From: Usnea hakonensis
Lineage: Eukaryota > Ascomycota > Lecanoromycetes > Lecanorales > Parmeliaceae
Direction of reading: 5' to 3'
Assembly (NCBI GenBank): GCA_013423325.1
Contig: BLJB01000132.1
Coordinates: 190,315-254,314, forward strand
DNA length: 64,000 bases
The translations under genes and the position numbers were made by a program. Shown here one piece after another: positions 1 through 12,513 of this stretch. The notes beneath the pieces were generated by a model, which ran no database searches, had not been told where the DNA came from, and was given only the letters and a program-made list of their open reading frames with translations. Each line of letters opens with the position of its first letter. Position 1 is the stretch's first letter.

Positions 1-1
1 A

Positions 2-1081
2 GCCGCTCAGGCACCGACACCAATCCCAGCTCCAGCTCCAGCTCCATCAATTGAGCAGTCTCCTCCGACGACCCAGAGTATCCAGTCAACTCATGTAGAA
101 GCTGAACATAGCAGGTACCTCGAGATTCACCGTGCACTGAAGGAATTTCGAAGATACATGATTTTGCAGGCCAAACAGAACGCACAACTGAAAGGAGCCA
201 TGGGTGACATGAGACGCGAGATCAGAAAATCTGTTGGACAACTAAGGGACGGAAAGGGCGCGAATAGAATCCAGGTATGTCTCTCTATTTCTCGTTGATC
301 TATCCAAGCTAATTTTACTCGGAAGCTGCAAACAACAATTGAGACTCTCAAAAAAGCCGCCACTGTCGCTGAACCTCAGGTCGACATTACAATGTTCCTC
401 GCATCACCTCCGCAAGTAGATGATCGAAACGGTCCTGCGCTGCTCGTCTACCTTCTCAATATCTTCGCCAAAGCTATGACCGCTCAATTCATCAACGAAG
501 CTGGTGTCAAGCCTCTTATAGCCGATAATCTTGGTACCGTTGCCAGTCACATTTTCGCATTGGACAACTTCCGTTGGAAAGGCTTTTCTCTCATCGACGT
601 CCTCATCGCCAAGTTCCATGTCGTCTGTCCAGTACTTTTCGGTATCCACGGTGACGAACAAACTCTGGAGGGAAAGCAACGTCTCGGTTGGTGGCGAGAG
701 GAAGATGGCGGAGCGTTCGTACCCGAGCAGAGGCACTTCGAGAGAATGACAGGTCTCGGGGCCGGCTTTGCGGGCATCGCGCTAAAGAATTATGAGAAAG
801 CTCGCGCACAAAATCCCTATCCAGACAAGCATTACTGGACGTCGCTTGCCGGTATTATCAACGTTCCCCCTCACCAAATCACACAGACACATTTCGTAGT
901 GCTCAAGGCGATGATCGAAAACTTTGAATCCAAGTTTTTACAATTTTTTGGAGATGCGGCGATGGCAGCATTGAGGCTCGGCTTGATTGAGCTTCCAAAG
1001 AAATCGCCTCCTAGCGTGGCAGCAAAGTCGTTGGCTGGGTTGGTAGACGTGCTGAAGAGGGACAAGAAGCTTATTCTGTGA
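2..1081 (+). CDS. GLE1: Nucleoporin GLE1, 3' part (5' end outside the window)
   Basis: Exons 2-274 and 326-1081, joined in phase 0 by a 51-nt intron (GTATGT...AAG). The visible protein opens with a Pro/Ala-rich stretch and then a helical segment with the Gle1 hallmark MGDMRREIRKSVGQL just before the intron. The C-terminal domain carries the family's GLGAGFAGIALKNY-like and YWTSLAGIINVPP/THFVVLKAMIEN motifs and ends near the usual Gle1 C-terminus. Known role: Gle1 sits on the cytoplasmic face of the nuclear pore and, with inositol hexakisphosphate, activates the DEAD-box ATPase Dbp5 to release exported mRNPs. The N-terminal coiled coil and start codon lie before base 1. Identity is firm. Confidence 0.95.
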
Positions 1082-1415
1082 GGAAGCAGTAGATGAGTCT
1101 GAAGAGATTACAATGTGGGGAACGTGGCATTCCAGGCGCACAAAGGACGTGGTCTACTGCAATTTAGCGTTCAAGATAATGGTTTCTAAATACCCGTTCA
1201 GCATTTGAGTAATGCAATCGGATGACCTACAATGGTCATGCTTAGGCTAGTGCCACAAAGCACGTTACCAGTTTTCATTATTGGCAAATGCGAGCATCAA
1301 TGGAATAGGATCAGGATCGAAACTACTATTCGAAAGTTCACCGCGATTCCTCGAACCGGGCATTTTATATACACAGATCACGATACAGATATACACAAGA
1401 TGACCCCTGCAATCG
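1082..1415. other. Intergenic, convergent 3' flanks of GLE1 and TSC10
   Basis: No coding segment with support on either strand. It should hold the 3' untranslated regions of both converging genes. No repeat or RNA gene seen. Confidence 0.6.
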
Positions 1416-2562
1416 TCATCTTTTACCAAGCCGATCTTTTCCCCAAGTCACCACTTTCCCATCCAAATCCCTCCTCACAAACACCATCACTATGATCACC
1501 AACCAGCCCACCACTGTATCAACCACTCCCCAGCCATTCCGCCGACTTCCCCCCAGCATACCTGATTTCAACGCAACACCCAATATCCCATTCGTCGTAA
1601 TCAACTCCTCACCCCTTTCCAGCCCCTTTATGCTCGCTGCTGCTACCTGCTCTGGCGTTTGCCCACCATCACTCTCCTCCAATTTCTTCGTCACTGCCGG
1701 TTTGATGAGGTTCTCTTTCTCATATCCCTCTGAGAATATAGTCGCTGGGAAAATTGTATGGGCACGTATGGGAACCAGGGGTGCATACAACAGTAATTCC
1801 TGCGATAGGGTGTCGGAGAGTGCTCGAAGAGCGCTTTTGGCTGGCGTATAAGGACCGTAGCCGGCGAGCGGCAGGAAAGCCACAATGGAAGACGTAAAGA
1901 TGATATGTTTTTTAGGCTGGTCAGGCTCAGGAGATGACTTGGAACGATTGACCCATAATTGCACTGCGGCGTGGGCTATATACGCGCAGGAGAAATAATT
2001 CATGTCCATTTGTTCCTTCATCACTTCCACTGGCACGTCAATAAAGAGGCTTGGATGAGCGGAACCGGCGCAGCACCAGATTACGTCTGGAGGCTGGTTG
2101 TTGTTCCATGTCGTTGTTTCCGAAAGGACCCGCTTTGCTTCTGTGGGATCTGCCAGATCGGCACTGATGTAGTGAAAGCGCTGAGATGTGTGTTTCGAAA
2201 TGGGTTCCTTGTAACGGTTTCAGCGAGTTCTTGGGCTATGCGGTGCTGTCTGGAGCATACGGATATGTATTTGAGTGCCTCTTCGAGCTTCTCAACATTT
2301 CGGGCAACGATTACCACATTTGCTCCCTTCTCCGCAAGTAATCTTGCAACGGCTTTTCCCATTCCCTGAGAGCCTCCAGTAACGACCACCGTCTAGACCA
2401 AATTCAATTAGCCTCTTTGGCAATATGCAAATGGGAAGAGCTGTTTACTCTGCCATTGACGGGAAACTTGTTCTTGCTCTGAAAACCGCCCATCCTATCG
2501 AAAATCAAGACAAATACAAACAGACACAAGCATAGAGAACTCCAGAAGAGACCAAGCGCCAT
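1416..2562 (-). CDS. TSC10: 3-ketodihydrosphingosine reductase (short-chain dehydrogenase)
   Basis: Three exons, 2562-2449, 2392-2261 and 2207-1416 (introns 56 and 53 nt, all phase 0), giving 345 aa. The first ATG in frame is at 2562; the frame is open further upstream but only with non-ATG codons. An N-terminal membrane helix is followed by the NAD(P)-binding motif TGGSQGMG, then the catalytic Ser (TSSIVAF) and Tyr/Lys (YGPYTPAKSA). A C-terminal hydrophobic helix precedes RRDLDGKV, as in fungal Tsc10/Ksr1. The enzyme reduces 3-ketodihydrosphingosine to dihydrosphingosine on the ER membrane, the second step of sphingolipid synthesis. The second intron (2260-2208) is inferred because reading through it breaks the family's QRFHYISADL segment. 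Confidence 0.92.
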
Positions 2563-2738
2563 GAAACTCGAGTACGGCGTTAAATTGGGCACCTACAAGG
2601 ATTGACCAGGAAGAAAGCTCTCGACAATTCACTTGCAAACCCTAAACTCGGACATATCTCGGACTTTACAAAGCATCCTGGGATGCCCACACCAAGTTTT
2701 TCAGTTCCCAGACTTACTTTATTCTCCATAATCGCAAA
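2563..2738. promoter_or_regulatory. Divergent TSC10/SAS10 promoter region
   Basis: Only 176 bases separate the two start codons, so the promoters must overlap. No specific binding site is claimed. Confidence 0.6.
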
Positions 2739-4824
2739 ATGGGAAAGAAGAGAAAAGTTGGTGGACGACCGTACGGTCGAGATGAGCCTCGAAATTTGGA
2801 TTATACAGAGAGCAAGTTGAGAATTAACACGTACGAGGATGTGGCGGATTCGGAGGATGAATTTCACATAAACCGAGACAAGATACTGCTAGAGGAGGGT
2901 CCAGCGCAGAAGAGACAAAGGAAGATCCACGAAGACGGTAATTTCCAGGTTCATCACACTTCTTCCGCCTGAGACTGACCCAGAATAAGAGGCCTTTCTT
3001 GAACCTTCAGACGAAGAAGTCCTAGCATCTGCTGAGGACGTCACTGACTATGAAGACGATGTCGACGATGTACATGAATCCGCAGAAGCTTTGAATGGAC
3101 AGAAAAAGTCTGCTAATCTGGGGAAGAGAGCGCAAGGCTCGAACTCTGAAGACTCTGATGCGCCTGAAGAGGACGAGGGCATTAACGGCTGGGGTAATTC
3201 GAGAAAGGATTACTATAATGCGGATACGATTGAAACCGAAGCCGATGCACTGGAAGAGGAAGCTGAAGCCCGAAGGTTGCAGCAAAAGCAGCTTGGTGCA
3301 ATGACCGAGGCTGACTTTGGCTTTGACGAGCTTGATTGGCTGAAGGCAGGCAAAAACGAGGAAGACGAAGACGAGAATGATGGTGACAATGTGATCCGAG
3401 AAGTCTTGCCGAAGGTAAAGATTACAGACGTTATGGGTCCTGAAGAACGTCTCAGGATTCTGAGGACGAGATATCCGGAGTTTCAGCCTCTTGCTAAGGA
3501 GTTTTCAAGTTTACAAGCCGTCTATGAAGATTCAAAGACAGCGGCTACTGCAGCGATGCGTGTAAAGCAGCACTTTGAAGCCAAAGATGCCCGATCTGTA
3601 ATCATCGAGCAGACTGACCCGCCGATTGCTGAATTGAAACATTGTGCGTTGAGCGCGTACCTAGCGGCACTTTCTATGTATTTTGCGTTGCTCACCTCAG
3701 GGCAAGCGGATTCAGACGGCAAGCTAAGTACCATGCCATCAGAAGAACTTCGAGATCATAGCATTATGGAAACACTGGTCCAATGCAGGGACCTTTGGGA
3801 ACGACTTAAAAACGTGGCAATATCCGAAGTTGATGTCGAAAATAGATCTGGTGTTGAAAAATCTAATTCCCAGAAGGCTGATTCAGAAAGCCGCAAATCC
3901 AAAGCAAGCAAAGATACAGGAATGATCGATAAAGAGAGGGAGGTTTCGTCCAAGCGGAAAAAGAAGCACAAGTCCAAGGCACAGAAGGCAGCAGAAGCAG
4001 CTCAAGTTGAAGCAGACGCTCTCCGTGCAGAACGCCTGCAGAAGACCGAGGAGGAGCTTGCTAGCCTATCGGCTTTAACAGCCCCTTCCATGCTATCATC
4101 CAAAGTTTCTAAGAGTTCCACAAAACCTACTGCAGGGGACAACGATTCCGACTCTGATTTCGGCGAACAAACATATTTAACGCCCCGTGAAGCAGCTGAA
4201 AAGGCGAAGCGGAAGAAAAGTCTCCGGTTCTACACTTCTCAAATCGCCCAGAAAGCAAACAAACGCGATGCCGCGGGTCGAGACGCTGGCGGTGACGCAG
4301 ACCTGCCATACCGTGAGCGGCTGAAGGATCGTCAGGCAAGGCTGAACGCCGAGGCCGAGGCGCGGGGCAAGAAGCCCAGGGAGAACACAAAAGGCGACGC
4401 TCTTGGTGGCCCTAGTGACGAAGAGGATCGTGCAGCAGCGCAGGACTTACGAGACGGCAGTGGGTCCGAGGACTACTATGATCTCGTCGCCTCCCGCGCT
4501 GCTGATAAGAAGGCTTCGAAAGCCGCCCTCGCCGCAGCACACGCTCAGGCTGAGAAGGAAGGGGGCGTTGTGCGTGTTTTGGAAGAAGAGACTGCGGATG
4601 GCAAAAGAGCAATCAGCTACGCCATCGAAAAGAACAAAGGTCTTGCTCCGAGGAGAAAGAAGGACGTCAGAAATCCGAGAGTGAAGAAGAGGAAGAAGTA
4701 TGAAGATAAAAAGAAGAAGTTGGGATCAATCAGGCAGATCTACAAGGGTGGAGAGGGCAAAGGTGGATATGGAGGCGAAAAGACGGGTATTTCGACGAGG
4801 CTTGTTAAGAGTGTAAAATTGTAG
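2739..4824 (+). CDS. SAS10: U3 snoRNP / SSU processome protein Sas10 (Utp3)
   Basis: Exons 2739-2937 and 2990-4824 (52-nt intron with a CTGAC branch) encode 677 aa. The N-terminal quarter is highly acidic. A Sas10/C1D-type helical domain lies near residues 238-300. The last 70 residues are the diagnostic Sas10 C-terminal domain, with KNKGLAPRRKK, RNPRVKKRKKY and GEKTGISTRLVKSVKL motifs. Yeast Sas10/Utp3 (610 aa) is part of the small-subunit processome that cleaves and folds 18S pre-rRNA in the nucleolus. Length, charge pattern and terminal motif agree, so the call is firm. Confidence 0.95.
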
Positions 4825-5226
4825 CAGTCAAACCTGGCCTGGTTTAGAGCGAGCAAGCTAGTATCTGTTTCATGTTATAAGACAAATTTTCCATGTCCAT
4901 ATCTCATGCTGACTAGACAGAATTTACGCCTGGCCCTCGACGCGCCCAATAATGCATAATATCAAGGCGTCCTGAGATTTTCTTAGTTCCATGATCGTAA
5001 TCCTTGAACCGCTGAAAGGTCATTCCTTAGACTTGAGCAGTCGTAGACTGTCCAAGCCCAGAACATCAGCTCTTTTCCGCCGCAGTGCCGCGATTATGGA
5101 GTCCAGGCTGCTCCTAGTCGCGCCAGAGCGTGGGTTCTCGGGAAGGTGGTCGATGTCCAATCCCTGAACCGAACAGTTGTACTTAAGCTCACTGAAAGCC
5201 TCAGCAGCCTGAGATGCCTGCCAGGT
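4825..5226. other. Intergenic, convergent 3' flanks of SAS10 and the aminotransferase
   Basis: No supported gene or repeat on either strand. Confidence 0.6.
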
Positions 5227-6539
5227 CTATATCTTCCAGCTCCACGGATGCGCTTCATCTCCATACTGTATGTCTTCTATCCAGGCTTTCATCTTCTTCG
5301 CCACTTCTCCCGCCTCCTGGTCCTCCTTCAGTCCACACTCGACCAACCTTCCCTTCCAGCTAATCCTCCTGACCGGGCTAATGACCGCAGCCGTACCGGT
5401 CCCAAACGCTTCAATCAGCCGTCCCTCGTCAGTGGCGCTGGCTAATTCAGCCATCGTGAACTGCCGCTCTTCCACCTCCCACCCCTGGGGCTTTAGCCTT
5501 TGAATTGCAAGATCCAAAACCGACGCTCGCGTCACCCCCTCCAATATCGTCCCATCGAGCGGAGCGGTCATTAGCTTCTTCTTCCCCGTTTCTTTATCCT
5601 GAATGGCTGCGAAGAAGTTCATCGCACCGGACTCTGTCACATATTCCTCTTCCCCAAAAAGCCAAAGATTCTGGTGGTATCCTTTCTTCGCTGCTTCCAG
5701 TTGCGGGACTATACATGGCGCGTAATTAGCTCCGATTTTCTGGTCCCCAACACCTCCTGGCCAGGCCCGCACGGCATAATCGGTTGCTTCAAGGGATATT
5801 GCGCGAAAACCAGAGGGGAAGTAAGGACCCACGGGTGAGGCAATCATGAAAAGAAGGGCAGAGCCTGGAGGTCCTATTCCTAGAGTGCGCTGAGTGCCTA
5901 TCATAGTAGGGCGAAGGTAGAGCGAATAGCCTCGAACGGCGGGGATGAATCGTTCTTCCATTGCAATAAATTTGGTCATCAGGTCAAGAAAGGCATTTCC
6001 TGAGAAGGTTGGGAGGGCTATCCGGGCGGAAGACCTGTTGAGTCGCGCCATGTTCTTTTCCGGTCTGAAGAGCGAGACATGACCTTGAGAATTTTTGTAC
6101 GCCTTCATGCCCTCAAAGCATTCGAATGCATAATGAAATACGCAAGTTGCAGGATCCAGACTGAGATTCTGGTAGGGTGTAATTCGAGGAGCGAGCCAGC
6201 CCTGTTCAGCCGTCCATTCTATTGAAAGCATATGATCTGTACAATGAACCGTCTTAGTACAGAGTATGATTTTGGTTCTGGGGAAGCAGTCGCGTGCTTA
6301 CCCGTAAAGGTTCGCCCGAACACAAGCTCTTCAGGTGGTTGGACAGGTTTAGGTGTGGTTGTTCTAGCAATTGACAGTGTGTCTGGATTTATATCTGGTA
6401 ATTGGGCAATCTTCTCCTCTTGCGACTGTATGCTATAAGGCCTTCCACGATGCCACTGCGGTATGAAATTTGAAAGTGGACACCGTCTGCTCATGTACAT
6501 GCAAGATCTTGACAATCGCATAGTAGTTTCACGAGCCAT
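5227..6539 (-). CDS. Branched-chain amino acid aminotransferase
   Basis: Exons 6539-6302 and 6236-5227 (65-nt intron; the split codon restores TFTDHMLSIEW) encode 415 aa. The N-terminus is basic and rich in Arg/Ser with no acidic cluster at first, as in a mitochondrial targeting peptide. The fold-type IV PLP enzyme core follows: FEGMKAYKN, RPTMIGTQRTLGIGP, and GDQKIGANYAP, which carries the Schiff-base lysine. The enzyme moves the amino group between Leu/Ile/Val and 2-oxoglutarate, closing their synthesis or opening their breakdown. The presequence suggests the mitochondrial isoform (yeast Bat1-like), but this is inference; paralogues usually exist in these fungi. Confidence 0.95.
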
Positions 6540-6925
6540 GACAGCGAGTGTGTAATGATCGTTGCGATTGTTTCTGTCATTAAAAAATCGTGTGGGCAGA
6601 AACCAGAGCGAAGTCGGAGAGTCTTGCTTGGCCTCGGATCTGACACAGAATTAACCCCTGCAAAACGTACTTAGCTTATGATTTTACTCCGTGCATAACC
6701 GCCAATTTTCAAACCACATACTTCGCCGATAGAAGCATTCAATGACTTAAAAAATATTTAGTCACACCTTTTGTATGCTCAGCACGCCTGAGGTCCGCAT
6801 GTTGAAGAAGTGCCAACGGATGTCTCCGGCCCATACGTGTAGATATTGCTGTCGATGGCATTGACAGCACTTACATTTCGTACTTTTCATTTCAAGATAA
6901 AGGCTCCTAGAATCTAATCGCAGAG
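6540..6925. promoter_or_regulatory. Divergent promoter region, aminotransferase / SCY1
   Basis: 386 bases between two opposed start codons, AT-rich near 6750. Nothing more specific is seen. Confidence 0.5.
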
Positions 6926-9713
6926 ATGTTTACCTCAGCATTGAAATCCTTCACTTCCAATATATCTGCGAATTACACGATCTCAACAACACCGTCGTCG
7001 ATATCCGGGGTATGGAAGGTCTACGATGGAAAGAAGAAATCCTCAGGGAAAGCCGTTTCAGTCTTCGTCTTTGAGCGGAGGTCCCTGGACTCACACTCTG
7101 GGGGGTTTGGTGGTCGGTCAGGCGCGGCTTCCTTGAAAAAGTTGCATGACGAGGTGATAGCAAGGGTCAAGAGAGAGTCCAACCTTCTTGCCCGACTGCG
7201 GCATCCTAGCATTCTCGAGCTCGCAGAACCATTGGAAGACACTCGAAGTGGCGGTTTGATGTTTGCTACAGAGCCAGTGACGGCGTCTTTGTCAGGTCTT
7301 TTACAAGAGAAAGACGATCAGGAGAGGGCTGGCGGAGTTGCTGGCAGGCCCAGTAGATATGTGGTAGAAGAAGCGGATGGACAAAGGCGGAGAAGAGAGC
7401 TAGAGATCGATGAGCTTGAGATTCAGAAAGGACTGTTGCAAATTGCTCAAGGCCTTGAGTTCCTGCATGAGTCCGCCGGCTTAATACATGGGAATTTGAC
7501 GCCAGACGCAATATTTGTCAATGTGAAAGTGCGTCCTTGTTGCTCGTTTCCAACCAGCCATCCCCTACTGACTCGCTTTCCGTGTACAGTCCGACTGGAA
7601 AATAGCCGGACTGGGATTTGCGGGCCCTCCGGACACTTCCAGCTCGCAATCCACAATGGCTCCGATTTCCCTATCAGAAGCCCTGTATCATGATCCTCGC
7701 CTACCACGATCCGTCCAATTGGACCTTGACTATACATCTCCTGATTTTGCTTTGGATAGCAACGTCTCATCTTCTGCCGATATGTTCTCGCTGGGCCTAC
7801 TACTGCTTGCTCTATATAATTCACCTCACACATCTCCTCTGAAGACCAATTCTAATCTCTCCACCTACAAAAAGCTTTTCACATCCTCATCAACCACTCC
7901 TTCCTCGAATAATAATTTCCTGTCCTCACGACCACTCCCGAAAGACTTGGTGTCAGGCGTGCTTCCACGACTGATCACCAGAAGGCCTGCACAGCGGATG
8001 AATGCTCGAGAATTCCAGCAGTCACAGTTCTTCGATAACATCCTTGTCTCGTCCATTAGATTCCTCGATGCTTTACCGGCAAAGACGCCGAACGAAAAGT
8101 CGCAGTTCATGCGCGGCTTACCAAATATCTTGGAGCAATTTCCAAAATCTGTACTTGATAAGAAGGTTTTACCCGCATTACTTGAAGAGACAAAAGACAA
8201 AGAGCTTCTGTCTCTCGTTTTGCAGAACGTCTTCAAGATCATCAGGATTCTGCCATCCGGAAAACGGGTTATGACTGACAAAATACTTCCCCAATTGCGT
8301 GATACTTTCACCTCTGCTGGCAGCAAAGTTGGCACGCATGAGCGGGATACTGCAAAGGAAGCCGGTCTGGCCGTGGTTTTTGATAATATAAGCCTGATCG
8401 GAGAAAATTGTAACGGGAGCGAATTCAAAGCCGATGTCCTTCCAATACTGCAGCTTGGCTTGGAGTCGCCCACTCATGCCATCGTAGACAAAGCGCTGGG
8501 CTGTCTTCCAACCGTTCTGGCAATTCTAGACTTTTCCACCATCAAGAACGAGGTCTTCCCGGTTGTTGCTGCCGTTTTCACTAAGACGAATAGTCTTGGT
8601 ATCAAGATTCGTGGCCTGGAGGCTTTTGTGATTCTGTGTGGAGGGTCTGCAGCCGAGGAGAAAGATACCAGCGATGGGTTTGATGGGGCTATGTCAGGGT
8701 CAAGTCAGCCTAAGCGTAGCAGTAATGCGGTACTTGACAAATTTACCATCCAGGAAAAAGTCGTCCCGTTGATCAAAGCGATGAAGACAAAAGAGCCTAC
8801 AGTCATGGCAGCAGCCCTCGCGGTCTTCAAGCAAGTTGGTAACATTGCCGACACTGACTACCTGGCACTGGAAGTCCTGCCGGTCCTGTGGAACTTCAGT
8901 TTGGGGCCCCTTCTGAACCTACAGCTGTTTCAGGAATTCATGGATCTCATTAAGAAGCTGTCTGCCAGGGTTGAGACCGAACAGACCAGGAAATTACGGG
9001 ATTTGTCAAATTCGACAGGCGTACAAGACACATCACGATCTCATCATCTTGGTTCCACCAACGGCTTTCTTTCAACAAACGGGACAGAGAACGTAGGTGC
9101 CAATGATTTTGAGCGTCTAGTGTTGGGGAAAGGCACCCCGAATGGCTCCGACATGCTGGGCGATACCCAATCTCAAGCCCCGAACTCGAGTGTTCCAACC
9201 TTTTCGTGGTCATCTCCACTACCAAACGCGAGCCAAAGTGGACCCATGGTATCTACCATGACGAACCCACAGGCTCGAACCATTACTCCAGACCAAACCT
9301 TCAACTCATTCGCTACCCTCAAGCCGAAACCCAACACCAATCCCATGAACAGCGCACTCAATTCTTTCACCCCCATGCAACCTACGATAATGCAACCCCA
9401 TACAGCTACAGCAGCGTCATGGTCATCCTCCACCCCAGCCCCTCAGCACCCGTTCCGGCAATCGCAGCCCGGATACATGATGCCACCTCCACCGGCCCAA
9501 CCCCAAACCCAAATCCAACAACCCGTCACTCCATTCTCCACCTTTTCGCTTCCGCCTCCTCCAACGTCGCCTCTGCGTCCTGGCGTCACGCAGACGCAGA
9601 ACGCCGGCTACTTCCCAACTACATTTCAAGGCGGAAACAAGGGGCTACCACCGGCAACCACTCCGATGGTGCAGCAGAAGTCTGGGTTGGACAAGTACGA
9701 GAGCTTAATATGA
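6926..9713 (+). CDS. SCY1: SCY1/SCYL-family pseudokinase
   Basis: Exons 6926-7528 and 7590-9713 (61-nt intron with a GTGCGT donor) encode 908 aa. The N-terminal 290 residues are a protein-kinase fold without catalytic signatures: the HRD motif is replaced by HGN (IHGNLTPDAIFVN) and the DFG by GLGF. A helical HEAT-like region follows (about 330-620), with repeats such as ILEQFPKSVLDKKVLPALLEE. The last 270 residues are Ser/Thr/Pro/Gln-rich and disordered. This layout matches yeast Scy1, S. pombe Ppk32 and animal SCYL2, which act in clathrin-linked traffic between Golgi and endosomes; that role is transferred from homologues. Confidence 0.93.
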
Positions 9714-10126
9714 TTGGGTCTAAACGATGGTGCGAGCCGTTGGGAGGGTATTCTTGAGTTGGGATTTCGAACGAGGCGTCTTCGGTTAGGAAAAGGATGG
9801 AGATCTCGGATGATACCCAATGAAGTTTGGCGAAAGAACTTTACACCATTAGATTTGGACATGATGTACGGAGAATGATCTGGGATGATGAGCAAATCAT
9901 CTCTGGTATGAAATGACGAAAGGGTATAATGTCTATTCCACAAGTCTCGATTATGCAATCAATAGATCACGAGTCTATGTTCTGTGCCTTCATGCCATTT
10001 GGCCCCTATCTCAGGCTATGCAAAATTCTCGTTGTTACTTTCCACTCCTCTCTTTTCTATACGCTCATCTAAATACCTTCGTCCGAGATTACCTACTCCA
10101 AGCAAAAGCCGCTGCTTTGTCCGTCT
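9714..10126. other. Intergenic, convergent 3' flanks of SCY1 and the MFS gene
   Basis: No supported gene or repeat. It should contain both 3' untranslated regions. Confidence 0.6.
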
Positions 10127-12086
10127 CTAAAAGTCTTTTCGGGCATGCTTACTACGCTTTCGTATCGCCTCACCATACTGAGCATGCCACCGTCAGCCAA
10201 ATACTCCAAAACCTTATTGTTCAAGAAAAGTAAACAGGGACGAGAGCGACTCACTCTATATAGCAGAAACGGTATCGGTATAAACACAATCGACAGGAAC
10301 CCCAACGTGGAACTGGCCCAGCCAACGCCCAAATTCTTATACATGGCCGTCGCGAATAGCGGGAACCCCGCGCCGAAACTGCTCCTCATGAAGTCATTCC
10401 CCGCCAGCACGCTGGCCGCATACTCCGGGTACGCATCGGGGAGGTAGTTGAGGACGGAATTGAATAGGAGAAAGGTCCCGACGGCGAAGAAACCGGAGCC
10501 GATGATGGGCATGATCCAGTGGATGCTGGGGCGCGCGGACCAGCCGAACCAGAACAGGCAGATGGGAATGCAGAACGCGCCGACGAAAGCCGGCGGGAGG
10601 CGTTTCTCGGGCTTGAGTTCGCCGTTTTCGTTGAACTGTGGTTCGACTATCTTGTAGAGGTAGTAGAAGAATGGTGGGATGACGAGGACGGCGCCGAGCA
10701 GGATGCCTACGAATGCCAGACCTTCTTCGTCCAGGTTGAATTTATAGATGCCTTCGAAGACGATGGGGAATGATTCGAACCAGATGTACAGGAGGCCGTA
10801 AATGAGGGCGATGTATAAATTTAGGAGGAATACCATCGGTTCGGTAAAGTTGAGGGTGATGGGCCGGACCAGAGCGATGAGAGCAATCTGGACGTACGAG
10901 TCAGTCGGCAACGTTTTGAGAATGGTTTCCCGCTGATGCTTAATCTTACATCCGTTCCTGTCATTTGCTCGCCCATGATTTCTGGCTGACATCGAAGGCT
11001 TTCAATACCCGTCAGCTTCCTTAACCTCCTCGTTCTCCGGTACAGGATATTGGATGAGCTCGTCTCGGGTAGGAAGAAGATGAACAGCAACAACGAAAAG
11101 CCACAAAGCCACATGAGCTCCCATATCGTCCATGACCAGCCCTCGGCCTGAGCGGCGAAACCTCCTACCAACGGTCCGAGCACCGGTCCGCAAACCGCGG
11201 CAATGCCCCAAATGCCAATCCCATACGCCCTCTTGTTCGGTGCAAACATATCCCCAATGCTTGCTCCACCGGTCGCCAGCGCGGGACTACCGATAAAGCC
11301 GGTCAGGAAACGAAAGCACAAGAGCATGGCGAAGTTGACCGCCAATGCGGTTGGCACTTGAAGAATGACAAACACTGCCAGCGTGCCGACGTATATCGGA
11401 TTTCTCCCTATCTGAGGTATTTCACTCATGGGAGCCCAAATCATCGGGCCAAGACCATAACCCGCAACGAAGAGGGTCAGACCTAGAGTGGCTTTCACTT
11501 GTGAGACGCCAAAATCCTTGACGACGCTTTCTTCTCCCGCGCTGTAAATGGCCGATCCGATGTAGACGGAGAAGGTCAAGAGGCAGATTTCAAAGGTAAC
11601 AAAAACTTTTTTGAAAGTCGACCAATTCATTGGCATCTGTCCCTTCGTTAGCAACCCACCTCGTTCTACAATAATGAGTTAGGTGAAAGGTGCCTCTTGG
11701 TCATTGTCGCCATACCATGTCACTATGGTCGTATCTCGCCCCTTTTCTGGGTCGATTTTTTGACCCGTGATTGTACTGCTCAATGGTGGCTCTCCATCTT
11801 CGGCGCGTGATCGGGACGAGTCGTCTGAAAGTTTTGCTTCCTTGCCATTGCCATTGCCATTGCCGTTGCTTTGGGTTCCATCGGTGGGGCTATTCTCACG
11901 CTCTTGCTTCTCTTCGGGTTTTTCGTCGCCTGTGTGACCATACAGGGCCATATTCTTGGTTTGATCGTGGTCGAGATATTGCTTCCATAGTGAGGGATCT
12001 TTTTCTTCTGCGTATTGTAAGACTTTGCTTTTGGTGAGGAATCGCAGTATATGTCCAAAGACAGTGTCACGAATTAGTTCGGACAT
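10127..12086 (-). CDS. MFS drug:H+ antiporter-like transporter (TPO1/FLU1 type), with an in-frame stop near the N-terminus
   Basis: The membrane part is clear: exons about 11636-10950, 10887-10255 and 10177-10127 (introns 62 and 77 nt). They give 12 hydrophobic helices, the DHA1 motif C (VCGPVLGPLVGG), RFLTGFIGSPALATGG, and a final YGEAIRKRSKHA tail reached only through the last intron. Upstream, 12086-11682 encodes the usual cytosolic N-terminus of this subfamily (MSELIRDTVFG..., ending TWYGDNDQEAP). Between the two, in the same frame, lies TAA at 11679-11681. A CTAAC branch and two AG acceptors follow, but I see no GT donor after the conserved segment. Either a non-canonical donor is used, translation starts at the ATG at 11636 (456 aa), or the gene is damaged. 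The exported compound cannot be predicted. Confidence 0.78.
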
Positions 12087-12497
12087 TGGGGCACTGTGAG
12101 CTGCGCACTAGCTATGAGGTCAACAGGGGAATGACAGCAATCAGAGGCTTTGTTTATAAAGAACAGGGAGGCGAGAAGAGGGCATAAGGAAGTCGTCGAG
12201 TGAATAGCAAGAGGCAATGTCTATATCATGAGACGATAATTTCTTCATCACTTCAGAGTAATTAATTACGTATTCTATTTGTTTTTCCGCTTCACTTGAA
12301 CTGGCGTCATGGCGTCATGCACGTATTAAGGTAAGCTTCAATCAGACTCGGACTGTTTAATTCCGTTGGTGCCCTCGTCTCTTTGCATAAAGTAAGGTAT
12401 TGCACGCATTGACTCCCCAAACTTTTTTTCGGGACTGATGTCATAAGTATGAATAAAGTACCTTACCGTACTTAAAGATGGCGCTAATTTTCATCTC

Positions 12498-12513
12498 ACT
12501 ACCTTAAGGTAGT
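12498..12513. repeat. 16-bp perfect palindrome ACTACCTTAAGGTAGT
   Basis: Perfect self-complementary sequence at the left edge of the gene-free stretch. It belongs to the ACCTTA/TAAGGT motif group that recurs in several intergenic regions of the window. Confidence 0.8.

Noticed and set aside
404..809. Minus and plus shadow frames over GLE1
   Set aside because: GLE1 conservation fixes the frame; the others are incidental.
9206..9757. 183-aa frame overlapping the end of SCY1
   Set aside because: Overlaps the Pro/Gln-rich tail in another frame; no domain, and the SCY1 frame is clearly the real one.
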